Source: JAJCYX01 sp965243825 (lineage in GTDB: Bacteria > Chloroflexota > Dehalococcoidia > Lucifugimonadales > Lucifugimonadaceae). Taken from it: DNA of 64,000 bases. Below are positions 16,988-25,385 of this stretch, piece by piece. Position 1 is the stretch's first letter. Every line of letters begins with the position of its first letter. The notes under the pieces were generated by a model. The model did no database searches. It saw only the letters and a program-made list of their open reading frames with translations, and had not been told where the DNA came from. Both the position numbers and the translations under genes were made by a program. Location of the stretch: assembly GCA_965243825.1 (NCBI GenBank), contig CBDEVT010000001.1, positions 1,612,001-1,676,000 of the forward strand. The letters are read 5' to 3'.

Positions 16988-17668
16988 TTATATCTCTTCA
17001 GTGTGTACGAACGGGATGTCCAGGTACTCTCGGTAGTAACCGTGGTGGATCTCCGGGAGCATCCGGGCAATACGAACCATTATTTCGGTAGTTGCGTCGT
17101 CAAGCGCGTCCCTACTAGGTCGATGCGTGACACTTTCGTTCAAACGGAATGGCTTACCTATCTTGATCCTCTGCCTTGATCTGGGTAGGAACACTTTAAG
17201 AACGTTCTGTAACGGTTCCGTTCCCGTGAGCGCTACGGGAACTATAGGCGCGCCGGTCTTCGCCGCAATATGAGTGACTCCCGGAAGTCCTTTGCGCATT
17301 CCATCGCCTCGTTTATTGCGAGTGCCTTCTGGAAACAAGATCAGTGCGCTATCCGGCTGCTTCAGGTGTCGAGTCGCCCATCTGATCGCTCCAATGTCCA
17401 CCTGTCCTCGCTTTAGTGGATGAGCACCGTATTGCCTGAGCAGAAACGCGAACAGAGGAAAGCTGAATAGCTCCTTCTTGGCCAAGAAACCTGGTGATCT
17501 TCCCGTCAAGGAAGCCATGATCGCCGGGTCGAGGTTCGACAGGTGATTCGAGATGAAGATCACCGGACCTGTTTCAGGCACATTCTCCCGGCCTTCAACC
17601 TTCTGGTCTGCGAACAAGCGGGTAGTCGTCTTAAACCCGGCGTTGCAGAACCCGAAGAGCCAGCTCAC
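16988..17668 (-). CDS. plsC: 1-acyl-sn-glycerol-3-phosphate acyltransferase (PlsC family)
   Basis: Adds the second acyl chain to lysophosphatidic acid at the membrane. 226 residues with the HX4D box NHLSNLD (residues ~41-47), the acceptor-binding FPEGTRNKRGD, and the PIVPVAL motif. Its start overlaps the stop of cmk by four bases (ATGA), an order (cmk-plsC) conserved in many Gram-positive and Chloroflexota genomes. Function is well supported. Confidence 0.95.
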   Translation of the reverse strand: MSWLFGFCNAGFKTTTRLFADQKVEGRENVPETGPVIFISNHLSNLDPAIMASLTGRSPGFLAKKELFSFPLFAFLLRQYGAHPLKRGQVDIGAIRWATRHLKQPDSALILFPEGTRNKRGDGMRKGLPGVTHIAAKTGAPIVPVALTGTEPLQNVLKVFLPRSRQRIKIGKPFRLNESVTHRPSRDALDDATTEIMVRIARMLPEIHHGYYREYLDIPFVHTEEI

Positions 17669-18348
17669 GTTGCTACACCTCGTGCAATTTCCGAAAGCTT
17701 GCAGACGACCTCGTCGACGGTCATATCGTCGGTTTCGAGGATCACGGCATCTGCTGCGGGGCGAAGCGGCGAAGCTTCGCGTGACGAGTCGATATCATCG
17801 CGCTTTCGCATCGTCTCTAATACCTGCTCGAGAGGTGGCTGGCCCGGCCTGTCCTTCATCTCAAGGAATCTTCGTTCAGCCCGCGTCTCAAGTGTGGCTG
17901 TCAAGTAGATCTTGGGCCTGGCGTCTTTCAAGACCACCGTGCCGATGTCTCTTCCGACCATCACAATCCCGCCACCGGCCGCGAGTTTGCGTTGAGCATC
18001 TACCATGACCTCACGTACCCGTGGGATTGCTGACACGACCGAAACGTTGTCATCGACCTCGTGGCTTCGAAGTCGATGGGTGATATCTGAGCCGTTAACG
18101 AATATCAGCGTCTCTCCGTCGGCTCCCGCCCGGGCTTCGATCTCCATCTTCTCGGCAACATCTGCCAGTTCGTCCAGGTCTTCGAAGTCGGCGTTGGCAT
18201 CGAGTGCCGCGACAGTAGCCGCTCTATACATCATGCCGGTGTCGAGAAAGCGGAAGCCGATCTTCTTTGCCAGTCTTGTTCCTACTACCGTTTTACCCGC
18301 CGCCGCAGGTCCGTCAATGGCTATCGCCGTAGCTCCGTTGATCTGCAA
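17665..18348 (-). CDS. cmk: Cytidylate kinase
   Basis: Phosphorylates CMP/dCMP to the diphosphates. 227 residues with the Walker A motif IDGPAAAGKT (residues ~11-20), DTGMMYRA, the GRDIGTVV segment and the lid DDIDSSREASPL. Coupled to plsC by a four-base overlap. It is divergent from cvpA across a 226-bp spacer. Confidence 0.97.
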   Translation of the reverse strand: MQINGATAIAIDGPAAAGKTVVGTRLAKKIGFRFLDTGMMYRAATVAALDANADFEDLDELADVAEKMEIEARAGADGETLIFVNGSDITHRLRSHEVDDNVSVVSAIPRVREVMVDAQRKLAAGGGIVMVGRDIGTVVLKDARPKIYLTATLETRAERRFLEMKDRPGQPPLEQVLETMRKRDDIDSSREASPLRPAADAVILETDDMTVDEVVCKLSEIARGVAT

Positions 18349-18574
18349 TTCGTGCTCCGGAATGATCTCGATAAGGGCATTACGCAGTCACGTATCGCCT
18401 CAGTGAGTGTATAGAACCACAAACAAGGTTGCCTGTTTAACGTGCAGACAGGCAGACGCGTGTCGGAAACTGTCTGGTAATGATGCCGAGGCTAGAGTTG
18501 AGCGAAAGAGATCAATTCGCGATAACGGCTTCTTTTCGAAGCATTATTGACCATATCTGGAGCGTATTGAGCAA

Positions 18575-19273
18575 TTGAACTTCTTCGACTGGGTTCTCAT
18601 AGCGCTATTCGTGATCGGTGCGCTGTGGGGTTACAGAAAAGGATTGATCGACGCCGCGTTGCTTGTGGTTTCGATCTATATCGCCCTATTGCTCAGCGGC
18701 CAGTTCGCCTCAACCCTTCTCACGCCGATCTGGGAAGATGCCGAGGGCCAGGCCATTGGCACCGCCGCCGGATACGTAGTCATCTTCATTGCCGTCTTCA
18801 TCGCAGGCCGGATCGTCTCCCATATCGTTAAGTCGAGCCTGAAAAAGGTGAAGCTTGGCTGGACGGACAAAGCGGGCGGAGTAGTCGTTGGCATAGTCGC
18901 GGGAGTACTGCTCGCCGGTGGTCTGATGGCCGTGATCGCCCGCTATACCTACGTGGTGGACGAAGAGACAGTCGAGCAGAACGAAGGACCAGGCGGATTC
19001 AGCCCCGAAGCGCTGGTAGACCAGTTGCGTGAGACGGCTGAGAACTACCTCGTTGAAGCGGGCAGAGAAAACAGCGATAGATGGCTTGTCGAGTCCGAGA
19101 TGGTTGACGTTCTCATAGACATCCGCAACTTCCTGCCTGGTAGCGCACTCGGCATGTACCCGCAGGAGTTCAATACGGCCATCGATATTCTCGAAGCTAA
19201 GCGAGAAATTGCCGCTGAGAGCGAAACAGCGGCCTTATCTCGTCCTCAGAGTATGCAATCCAGTTCGGTGTGA
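18575..19273 (+). CDS. CvpA family membrane protein
   Basis: 232 residues beginning NFFDWVLIALFVIGALWGYRKG, the CvpA/colicin V production signature, with four membrane segments in the first ~130 residues and an acidic soluble tail of ~100 residues. CvpA proteins affect envelope integrity and, in E. coli, colicin V release. The start is a TTG with GGAG 12 bases upstream; no ATG is available in frame near the conserved N-terminus. The tail is longer than in E. coli CvpA. Confidence 0.87.
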   Translation: MNFFDWVLIALFVIGALWGYRKGLIDAALLVVSIYIALLLSGQFASTLLTPIWEDAEGQAIGTAAGYVVIFIAVFIAGRIVSHIVKSSLKKVKLGWTDKAGGVVVGIVAGVLLAGGLMAVIARYTYVVDEETVEQNEGPGGFSPEALVDQLRETAENYLVEAGRENSDRWLVESEMVDVLIDIRNFLPGSALGMYPQEFNTAIDILEAKREIAAESETAALSRPQSMQSSSV

Positions 19274-19323
19274 GCCGTGGTATAACGGTGTTGATGTAGG
19301 GTCAAACGGCACGAACGTCCAGG

Positions 19324-19899
19324 ATGAGGCGAACGAACGTGTTGATCATTCGAGCACCTGTACTGGTCCTAAACCAGAACTATCAGCCGCTGAACATCTG
19401 CAATGTCAGGCGAGCCATCGCGCTTCTCGGCAAAGGGAAGGCTGAGCCCATCGGCGAGACCGGAGAGTACCTCCGAAGCGCTACCGATCGAATCGAGAAG
19501 CCGGTCATCATCAGGCTTTACTACATGGTGAAGCGGCCTCTACACCGTAGAAAACTCTCTCGACGCGAAGTATTTGTCCGCGACAGCTTCCGCTGCCAGT
19601 ACTGTGGCGATAAGACCAGGGACTTGACCCTTGACCACGTGTTACCGCGTTCCCGTGGCGGCCAGCACACCTGGGAGAACATCGTCAGCGCCTGCAAGCC
19701 TTGCAATCACGGAAAGGCCGGGCGAACCCCACGTGAGGCCGGGATGGTTCTGTTCACGACTCCGCGCGAGCCAAGGCCCAATCCTTATGCGATGTTCCAC
19801 CCCGGCAGAATGCTGGATGAGTGGCGACCATTCTTGCCGTGGGTTGAGCCGTCCACAGACTCGGAAATCGAGGCTGGTGCGCTGGCAGCAGGTGGCTAA
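19324..19899 (+). CDS. HNH endonuclease family protein
   Basis: 191 residues. Residues ~5-75 form the conserved N-terminal module (VLVLNQNYQPLNICNVRRAIALLGKGKAE); the HNH domain follows with a Cys4 zinc frame (CQYCG ... CKPCN) and the catalytic core LTLDHVLPRSRGG...WENIVSAC. Such stand-alone HNH proteins are common in bacterial chromosomes and are thought to act in DNA repair or as nickases; the role here is unknown. A GTG at 19339 with better ribosome-site spacing is an alternative start. Its end overlaps the convergent holB by four bases. Confidence 0.87.
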   Translation: MRRTNVLIIRAPVLVLNQNYQPLNICNVRRAIALLGKGKAEPIGETGEYLRSATDRIEKPVIIRLYYMVKRPLHRRKLSRREVFVRDSFRCQYCGDKTRDLTLDHVLPRSRGGQHTWENIVSACKPCNHGKAGRTPREAGMVLFTTPREPRPNPYAMFHPGRMLDEWRPFLPWVEPSTDSEIEAGALAAGG

Positions 19900-21032
19900 G
19901 CGGTTGCCGGAGTTGGCGATGCGTTCAGCAGTGCGCCTTCGAGGGTTACGGTCGGCAGTTCCAGCATCATGACTTCGATGGCTAGGCGGGGAATTGCGTT
20001 CGCTTCAAGTGCGGTGATCGTCCCAGAAACAGTGCTTGCGGCGCCAGTTATCTCCTGTTCCGTTAGCTGTTTCGCTATCTCTTCGAAAGCGGCGCGCCAA
20101 TCTGTATTGATCAAATTGTGAGCAAGACCAGCTTTCACGATAGCTGCATCCCGCCAGCACTCAAGCCAGCGCTTTAGCTCGCTCAATACGCCGTCCCTGT
20201 CTCGACGATAACGACCTGAAAGATCACGTGCATAGGTGAAGCGATCTTCGAGGTTGCTACCGATCGCCCCCAGAATGCGGGTTGCTGTCTGGCTGTATAT
20301 CTCTAGAACAGCGGGGTCGTTAAGTGCTGCAATTGCCCAGCCCGGCCTGCCCGCTGAGAGTTTTGCGAGCCGCTCTGCATGTTCCGGTTCTGTTTCGAGT
20401 CGCTCGACAAGCTTCTCAGCGATGGTCTCTACATTCACTGGCCTCAAGCTGATCCGCTGGCAACGTGAGACGATAGTCTCGGGCAGTGCGTCAGCGTCTG
20501 ACGCGACGAGCACGATATAGACCTCTTCAGACGGCTCTTCAAGTGTTTTAAGCAGGGCATTTGCCGCTGCGGACGACATCATTTCCGCTCCATCGATCAC
20601 GAAGACGCGCGCTTTGCCCTCAAAGGGTTTGAGCGAAGCATCTTTTTGCAGGTCGTGAATGTGGTTGATTGAGATCTGTTGGCGACTCGGACCATCCGAG
20701 TCAGTCGTGGTTCTGTCGTCCTTAAGGGGAGTTGCCGTGTCAATCACGCGGACGTCGGCATGCCGCCCTTTGCGGATCCGTATTGCGGGCGGACTCGACG
20801 CGATGTCCAGGACGGGTGCATCTCCGAATAGATCTGGTTGAGGATCGCAGTTGACGATGCATGCGAAATCAAGCGCCAGCGTTTTTCGACCGACCTGCTC
20901 AGGCCCGGTGATCAGGTAAGCGTGCGAAAGCCTGCCGGCACGGTTCGCAGAGTCCAACATTCTGATAGCCGCGTCGTGACCAAATGTCTGCCAACCGGTT
21001 GCCGAGGGTATCTGTGTTTCAGGATCAGACAA
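19896..21032 (-). CDS. holB: DNA polymerase III subunit delta'
   Basis: Part of the clamp loader that places the beta clamp on DNA. 378 residues: an AAA+ domain with the altered P-loop ITGPEQVGRKTLA (no canonical GKT, as usual for delta', which does not hydrolyse ATP), the NALLKTLEEP segment, the sensor-1 motif SRCQR and a C-terminal collar domain. There is no full Cys4 zinc module, only isolated cysteines. TTG start, overlapping the end of lysA by eight bases, so the two are co-transcribed. Confidence 0.93.
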   Translation of the reverse strand: MSDPETQIPSATGWQTFGHDAAIRMLDSANRAGRLSHAYLITGPEQVGRKTLALDFACIVNCDPQPDLFGDAPVLDIASSPPAIRIRKGRHADVRVIDTATPLKDDRTTTDSDGPSRQQISINHIHDLQKDASLKPFEGKARVFVIDGAEMMSSAAANALLKTLEEPSEEVYIVLVASDADALPETIVSRCQRISLRPVNVETIAEKLVERLETEPEHAERLAKLSAGRPGWAIAALNDPAVLEIYSQTATRILGAIGSNLEDRFTYARDLSGRYRRDRDGVLSELKRWLECWRDAAIVKAGLAHNLINTDWRAAFEEIAKQLTEQEITGAASTVSGTITALEANAIPRLAIEVMMLELPTVTLEGALLNASPTPATA

Positions 21033-22350
21033 GACTCGTCGCCAGTAGGTCTTCGTATGTCTCTCTGCGTCGAATCAGACGTGCGTCACCGTCTTTGACC
21101 ATCACGATCGCGGGGCGCGTTGTCATGTTGTAGTTACTGGCCATGGGGATCGCGTAAGCGCCTGAGGTGGGAGTACACAGGAGGTCTCCGGACTCCAGCA
21201 GTGGCAATTCGACGTCTTTGGCGATGTGATCTCCAGATTCACAGTACTTGCCGGACACAGTTATTGTCTCAGTTGGCGTTGCGTATGGATCAGTTGCCCG
21301 GCGTACAGTGTATTCGGACGAGTAGAGGGCTGGACGGATGTTATCGCCCATCCCACCATCAACGCTGACATAGACACGCACGTTCGGGATGCGCTTGATG
21401 CCACCCACTTCGTAAACGGCGACGCCAGCGCGAGCCACGATTGCGCGTCCCGGTTCAACGGTGAGCTGTGGTTCATCAAGACCGTAGCGGTCACAGCCAG
21501 ACCGCACCGCCTGTGATATTTCGTTGGCATAGGCGGAGATCTCAGGTGGCAGCTCCTGCCCAACGTAGCCAACTGCATAGCCGCCGCCGGGGTTGAACTC
21601 GGTTAGTTCCAGGCCGTGCTGGTGGCGCATATCTGCCGCGAACTTCAGCACGTAGTCGATTGCCTGAGAATACGGCTCCAGTTCGAAAATTGGCGACCCC
21701 AGATGGAAATGGAGGCCGACCACGTCCAGGTTCGGTGCAGCCATCGCCTGCTCCACTGCATCAGCAGCCGCGCCCGTTTCGATGGAGAAACCGAACTTGG
21801 AGTCTAGAACACCGGTGGTGGTCAGCAAATGCGTGTGTGGGTCGACGCTCGGTGAGACCCGGAGTAGCACCTTCTGATTGACGCCTTTTTCGCCCGCTAC
21901 CTCGTTGAGCAGTCCGATTTCGTAGAACGAGTCGATGGTGATACGGCCAATCCCGTAGTCGATCGCCTCGGCCAATTCCTCTCGGCCCTTGTTGTTGCCG
22001 TGGAAGTTGAGCCGGTCGGCCGGGAAGCTTGCTGCTCTTGCGAAGACCAGTTCGCCACCGGTGACGACATCCATATGCAGACCTTCTTCGTCGATGATCT
22101 TTGACAAAGCAGGATTAGCGAATGCCTTGGATGAGTACTCGACATGAGTGCCGGGGTAAGCCTCTTCAAAGCCACCTTTGAACTGCCTGCACATGTGGCG
22201 CACGGTGTCTTCGTCGTAGATATAGAGAGGAGTGCCGTACTCCGAAGCCAGATCGGCAATCGCACAACCACCCACGGTGATGTTGCCGTCATCGTCTATG
22301 TCCGACGAGATCGGGAAGATCTGCTGATCAGTTTCGTTTAGCTGGGGCAT
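21025..22350 (-). CDS. lysA: Diaminopimelate decarboxylase
   Basis: Last step of lysine synthesis: meso-diaminopimelate to L-lysine. 441 residues, fold type III PLP enzyme with the PLP lysine in EYSSKAF (Lys75), the HFHLGSP and FNPGGGYAVGY phosphate-binding loops, YCESGDH contributed to the partner active site, and the C-terminal SGAYAIPMASNYN. Complete and of normal length. It precedes holB with a short overlap. Confidence 0.97.
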   Translation of the reverse strand: MPQLNETDQQIFPISSDIDDDGNITVGGCAIADLASEYGTPLYIYDEDTVRHMCRQFKGGFEEAYPGTHVEYSSKAFANPALSKIIDEEGLHMDVVTGGELVFARAASFPADRLNFHGNNKGREELAEAIDYGIGRITIDSFYEIGLLNEVAGEKGVNQKVLLRVSPSVDPHTHLLTTTGVLDSKFGFSIETGAAADAVEQAMAAPNLDVVGLHFHLGSPIFELEPYSQAIDYVLKFAADMRHQHGLELTEFNPGGGYAVGYVGQELPPEISAYANEISQAVRSGCDRYGLDEPQLTVEPGRAIVARAGVAVYEVGGIKRIPNVRVYVSVDGGMGDNIRPALYSSEYTVRRATDPYATPTETITVSGKYCESGDHIAKDVELPLLESGDLLCTPTSGAYAIPMASNYNMTTRPAIVMVKDGDARLIRRRETYEDLLATSLV

Positions 22351-22429
22351 GTAAATTGGTTCGTCGGGCTCGTAACTAGTTCAGGGTAGCCATTCTATTC
22401 AGTTTGAGAAGGAATGGCATCGCAAAGAT

Positions 22430-22696
22430 TCACCCACCGGTCAGCGCTGCAGCGTCAAGCGTGGAGAACGGCTCGAGCGAGAACACAGCATCAACAGGCA
22501 GGTTGAACACGGCTGCGATTTTCAGGCCAAGCTCGAGGCTGGGACTGTACTCGCCTCGTTCGATGTAGCCGATCGTCTGGTAGTGGACACCTACTTGCTC
22601 GGCCAGCATCTTGCGAGAGATGCCGCGTTCTGCTCGCAACATCGGCAGGCGAGTGTAGACAACTGGTTCATCGCCGTTGCGGTCACTCTTCCTCAT
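22430..22696 (-). CDS. XRE-family helix-turn-helix regulator
   Basis: An 88-residue Cro/CI-type DNA-binding protein (helix-turn-helix around MLAEQVGVHYQTIGYIERGEYSPSLELGLKIA), with a short C-terminal tail. It overlaps the end of the upstream membrane-protein gene by 14 bases. Pairs of a short XRE protein and a 4-segment membrane protein are common in bacteria; the membrane partner may modulate the regulator. A palindrome at 23195-23210 upstream of the pair is a candidate autoregulatory operator. Confidence 0.9.
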   Translation of the reverse strand: MRKSDRNGDEPVVYTRLPMLRAERGISRKMLAEQVGVHYQTIGYIERGEYSPSLELGLKIAAVFNLPVDAVFSLEPFSTLDAAALTGG

Positions 22697-23147
22697 CTGG
22701 CGCCTCGCTCGGCAAAGTCCACGCCAGGAACAGGGTTGGCAGACTTGATAACAGCGCCCACACGGTCAGGAACAGGCCAAGCTCAAATGCCGTGTCCCAG
22801 TCGCTCACCCTTGCCACGAACAGGCCGCCCAAGAAGGCGATCATCACGCCTGCCCAGTACGTGTAGCGGTATCCGGCGTTCCGCAACGCAACCTGACGTT
22901 CATCAAGATCTCGTGTTGCCGTTTCAGTAATACCGCGCACGCTGGCGTGCAGCAGGACGGTGCCAGCCATGTACAGAATGACGAATGGTGCTGCCAGCCA
23001 GTAGCTGTCCACGAACCAGGTCACCAGCATTAAAGAAGCGAGCACTCCGAAGAAGAATGCAACGGTGCTGCGTCGCCTGGTCTGGGTTTGCAACCGGTCA
23101 TATAGCCAGCGAAAAGCGGTGTCTTGTGTCGACTGTGTCTCGTTCAC
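22683..23147 (-). CDS. Four-segment membrane protein paired with an XRE regulator (DUF2178-like)
   Basis: 154 residues; hydrophobic segments at about 27-45, 48-66, 95-113 and 121-140, joined by a loop holding RDLDERQVALRNAG, the pattern (DERQ...N) seen in the DUF2178/DUF3796-like membrane proteins encoded next to small XRE regulators. GTG start with a strong GGGAGG site five bases before it. Function unknown; probably acts with the overlapping regulator gene. Confidence 0.75.
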   Translation of the reverse strand: MNETQSTQDTAFRWLYDRLQTQTRRRSTVAFFFGVLASLMLVTWFVDSYWLAAPFVILYMAGTVLLHASVRGITETATRDLDERQVALRNAGYRYTYWAGVMIAFLGGLFVARVSDWDTAFELGLFLTVWALLSSLPTLFLAWTLPSEAPDEEE

Positions 23148-23194
23148 GTCGTCCTCCCGGACAAGAGGAGTGAATAGTCAATACATGAGCAATA

Positions 23195-23210
23195 GTAGTA
23201 AATATACTAC
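23195..23210. promoter_or_regulatory. Palindromic candidate operator upstream of the XRE pair
   Basis: GTAGTA-AATA-TACTAC: perfect six-base arms with a four-base centre, about 48 bp upstream of the membrane-protein start and 220 bp before selD. The position fits autorepression by the short XRE protein. Confidence 0.45.
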
Positions 23211-23429
23211 GAATAATCAAGTAGGTTATATCTCGTCTCGCAGTAAGTAACTGGGTGAACGTTAGTCCACTCGTAGGTGCCAAGTATCGTCGTAGATGTG
23301 CCGTAACTCGTCTAGGTATTCGTTCGATCTGAAGTTCAGCCCGAATACTGCACCATAGCTATACTTGCTCGCATCTCATTTCCTTCGGCACAGGTCGATG
23401 CCGTTGCCACAGGTCATCACGGAGCAAAC

Positions 23430-24485
23430 ATGGCGGACGTGCAGTTCAACGGCCGGCTTACAGAGCTGGCTTCATGCGCAGGTTGAGCGGGTAAGCTCTC
23501 CCAGAGTGAACTGGCCAGTGTGCTGAGCCAGCTGCCACCTGCGAGCTACAGGGATCCGAACGTCCTTGTTGGCTTCGATTCCGGCGATGACGCGGCCGTC
23601 TACCGGATCTCGGATGAACTCGCGCTCGTTTTGACTGTCGATTTCTTCCCGCCGATAGTCGATGACCCGTTTCATTTCGGCGAAATCGCAGTCGCCAATG
23701 CGCTCTCTGATGTCTACGCCAAGGGCGGCCGACCGGTCAGCGCGCTCAACATCGCCGCGTTCCCACGCAACCTGCCGCCTGAACTGGTTGCGAAGGTGCT
23801 TGAAGGCGGACAGTCAAAGGCTTCGGAAGCCAAAGTTTCCATAGTCGGCGGCCACACTGTCGATGACGCCGAGCCAAAGTACGGACTTGCGGTGACGGGG
23901 CTCATAAAGCCAGGCGACCAGGTTGCCAACGACGGAGCAATGCCCGGTGATGCACTGGTGCTAACGAAGGCGATTGGCACGGGTGTGATCACTACCGCAG
24001 GCAAGGCCGGTGTGGTCGATGAGGATGTCCTGGCGAACGCCGTGGAATCGATGTCGAAACTCAACAGAGGCGCTTCCGAGGCGATGATGCAGATCGGCGT
24101 CAACGCGGCAACAGACATCACCGGATTCGGGTTGCTCGGTCACATGCACACCATGCTCAAGGCCAGCGGCGTGTCTGCGGACCTGCGGCTCGCCGATGTA
24201 CCTGTGTTGGACGGCGTACGTGACCTTCTTGAAAGAGGAGTCGCACCCGGTGGCACACACCGCAACGTCGAGGCTCTGTCTGAAAACATCGAATGGGCTG
24301 ACAACATCGGCGACCTCGATAAGCTCCTTCTCTGCGACGCCCAGACTTCCGGCGGCCTGCTCATCTCTGTCCCGCAGGAAAAGGTATCTGTACTGCAGGA
24401 AGCACTGAAGGCAAACGGATGCCTGTACGCGGAGGTTGTGGGAAGTGTGAGGGAAGGCAATGCCGGGACGATTGCGGTCAACTGA
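23430..24485 (+). CDS. selD: Selenide, water dikinase, a selenoprotein with in-frame UGA
   Basis: Makes selenophosphate, the selenium donor for Sec-tRNA and selenouridine. The ATG at 23430 follows a GGAG site; codon 19 (23484-23486) is TGA and the frame then stays open to 24485 (352 codons). The sequence around it, SCAG-Sec-AGKLSQSELASVL, aligns with the E. coli SelD active site GAG-Cys17-GCK and keeps the essential lysine three residues later. Downstream are DDAAVY, VDFFPPIVDDPFHFGEIAVANALSDVYA, VGGHTVDDAEPKYGLAVTG and DITGFGLLGH. An automatic caller would start at the GTG at 23520 and lose the catalytic site. Implies that the cell decodes UGA as selenocysteine; selA, selB and selC are not in the window. 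Confidence 0.95.
23511..23531 (+). promoter_or_regulatory. Candidate bacterial SECIS hairpin in selD
   Basis: About 24 nt after the UGA, CTGGC (23511-23515) pairs with GCCAG (23527-23531); inside, AG/CT pairs close a UGUG apical loop 32 nt from the UGA, with a G in its second position. This fits the loose rules for bacterial SECIS elements (loop 16-37 nt from UGA, G among the first two loop bases). The pairing is short and has an internal loop. Confidence 0.45.
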
Positions 24486-24536
24486 TATCGCGACAACAGT
24501 CCCGAACTCATGCTAGCCCGACCACCGATGTGAAAT

Positions 24537-24552
24537 GCAACGCAAAGGTTGC
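24537..24552. promoter_or_regulatory. Operator copy 1, GCAAC-N6-GTTGC
   Basis: Inverted repeat GCAAC-GCAAAG-GTTGC upstream of the SRPBCC-ArsR operon. It shares arms and spacing with a second copy whose centre is 41 bp downstream, about four helical turns, so both face the same side of the DNA. Likely binding site of the ArsR protein encoded by the operon. Confidence 0.6.
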
Positions 24553-24575
24553 GTGACTTCGTTCGAATAGATACT

Positions 24576-24595
24576 ATGCAACCAGGGGGTTGCAT
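24576..24595. promoter_or_regulatory. Operator copy 2, overlapping the ribosome binding site
   Basis: ATGCAACC-AGGG-GGTTGCAT, perfect eight-base arms, ending immediately before the ATG at 24596 and containing the AGGGGG ribosome binding site. It contains the same GCAAC-N6-GTTGC core as copy 1. A repressor bound here would block transcription; the hairpin in mRNA could also hide the ribosome site. Confidence 0.65.
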
Positions 24596-25054
24596 ATGAG
24601 TCCGTCAGAACGAGACAGCATCCGAAAACAGGTCGTGGTAAAGGCTTCGAAAGCACGTGTGTGGAAGGCCCTCGTCAACTCGGAAGAGTTCGGAGAGTGG
24701 TTTCGAGCGAATATCGCGGGAGAGTTCGATCCAGGTGCCCATGTGATTGGGCACAGTACATATCCTGGCTTCGAAGACCACAGGTTTGATATCGAGGTCC
24801 AGGAAATGGTGCCAGAGACGCTGTTCTCTTTCAGGTGGCACCCGCACGAGCGTGATAACCACCTCAGTCACTCCGAGAGGGCCACAACACTGGTTGAATT
24901 CCGTCTGGAAAGTGTTCCTGAAGGCACGCTCGTGACCGTGGTCGAGTCAGGCTTCGATGCGCTTCCCGACGAATACAGGGACGAGTCGTTCAGGGAGAAC
25001 ACCAGCGGATGGGAGGAGCAGATGGCCAACATAAGGCAGCACTTTGATGAGTAA
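24596..25054 (+). CDS. SRPBCC/AHSA1-family protein
   Basis: 152 residues with the AHSA1-type helix-grip fold: an opening strand (RKQVVVKASKARVWKALVNSEEFGEW), the GFEDHRFDIEVQEMVPE segment and the C-terminal helix SGWEEQMANIRQHF. Such proteins bind hydrophobic ligands and are often encoded with an ArsR repressor. The ATG at 24596 is preferred over a TTG two codons earlier because AGGGGG stands at good distance from it. It overlaps the ArsR gene by eight bases. Confidence 0.9.
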   Translation: MSPSERDSIRKQVVVKASKARVWKALVNSEEFGEWFRANIAGEFDPGAHVIGHSTYPGFEDHRFDIEVQEMVPETLFSFRWHPHERDNHLSHSERATTLVEFRLESVPEGTLVTVVESGFDALPDEYRDESFRENTSGWEEQMANIRQHFDE

Positions 25055-25385
25055 GACTTCGACGCCGAGCGATCAGCCGGACCTCGCGCCGATCTTTGCG
25101 GCCCTTGGTGATAAAACCCGCCTGAACCTGGTTGTGCGACTGTCGTCCGAGGGTCCGGGATCGATATCTGAACTCAGTGATGCAGCCCCGATTTCGCGTC
25201 AGGCGATCACCAAGCATCTCAACGTGCTGCTGGGTGCAGGCCTGGTCGCCGATGGATGGCGAGGGCGTGAGCGTGTGTGGGAGTTCAAGCCGTCGGGATT
25301 CACAGAGGCGACCGATTACCTGGAGCGCATCTCTCAACAGTGGGACGAAACGCTGCAGCGGCTCAAGGACTTTGTGGAGAAGTGA
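25047..25385 (+). CDS. ArsR-family transcriptional repressor
   Basis: 112 residues with a winged helix (FAALGDKTRLNLVVRLS ... SISELSDAAPISRQAITKHLNVLLGAGLV ... GRERVWEFKP). No CxC metal site is visible, so it belongs to the metal-independent group that regulates AHSA1/SRPBCC partners. Starts inside the last codons of the upstream gene. Likely binds the two GCAAC-N6-GTTGC sites before the operon. Its stop is directly adjacent to the end of the convergent mazG. Confidence 0.92.
   Translation: MSKTSTPSDQPDLAPIFAALGDKTRLNLVVRLSSEGPGSISELSDAAPISRQAITKHLNVLLGAGLVADGWRGRERVWEFKPSGFTEATDYLERISQQWDETLQRLKDFVEK

Noticed and set aside
19896..21032. Defective Walker A in HolB as a sign of a broken gene
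   Set aside because: Delta' subunits normally have a non-hydrolytic altered P-loop.
23520..24485. SelD starting at the GTG at 23520
   Set aside because: This drops the catalytic Sec/Cys and Lys region; the frame upstream through the TGA is homologous to SelD and has a proper ATG with a ribosome site.
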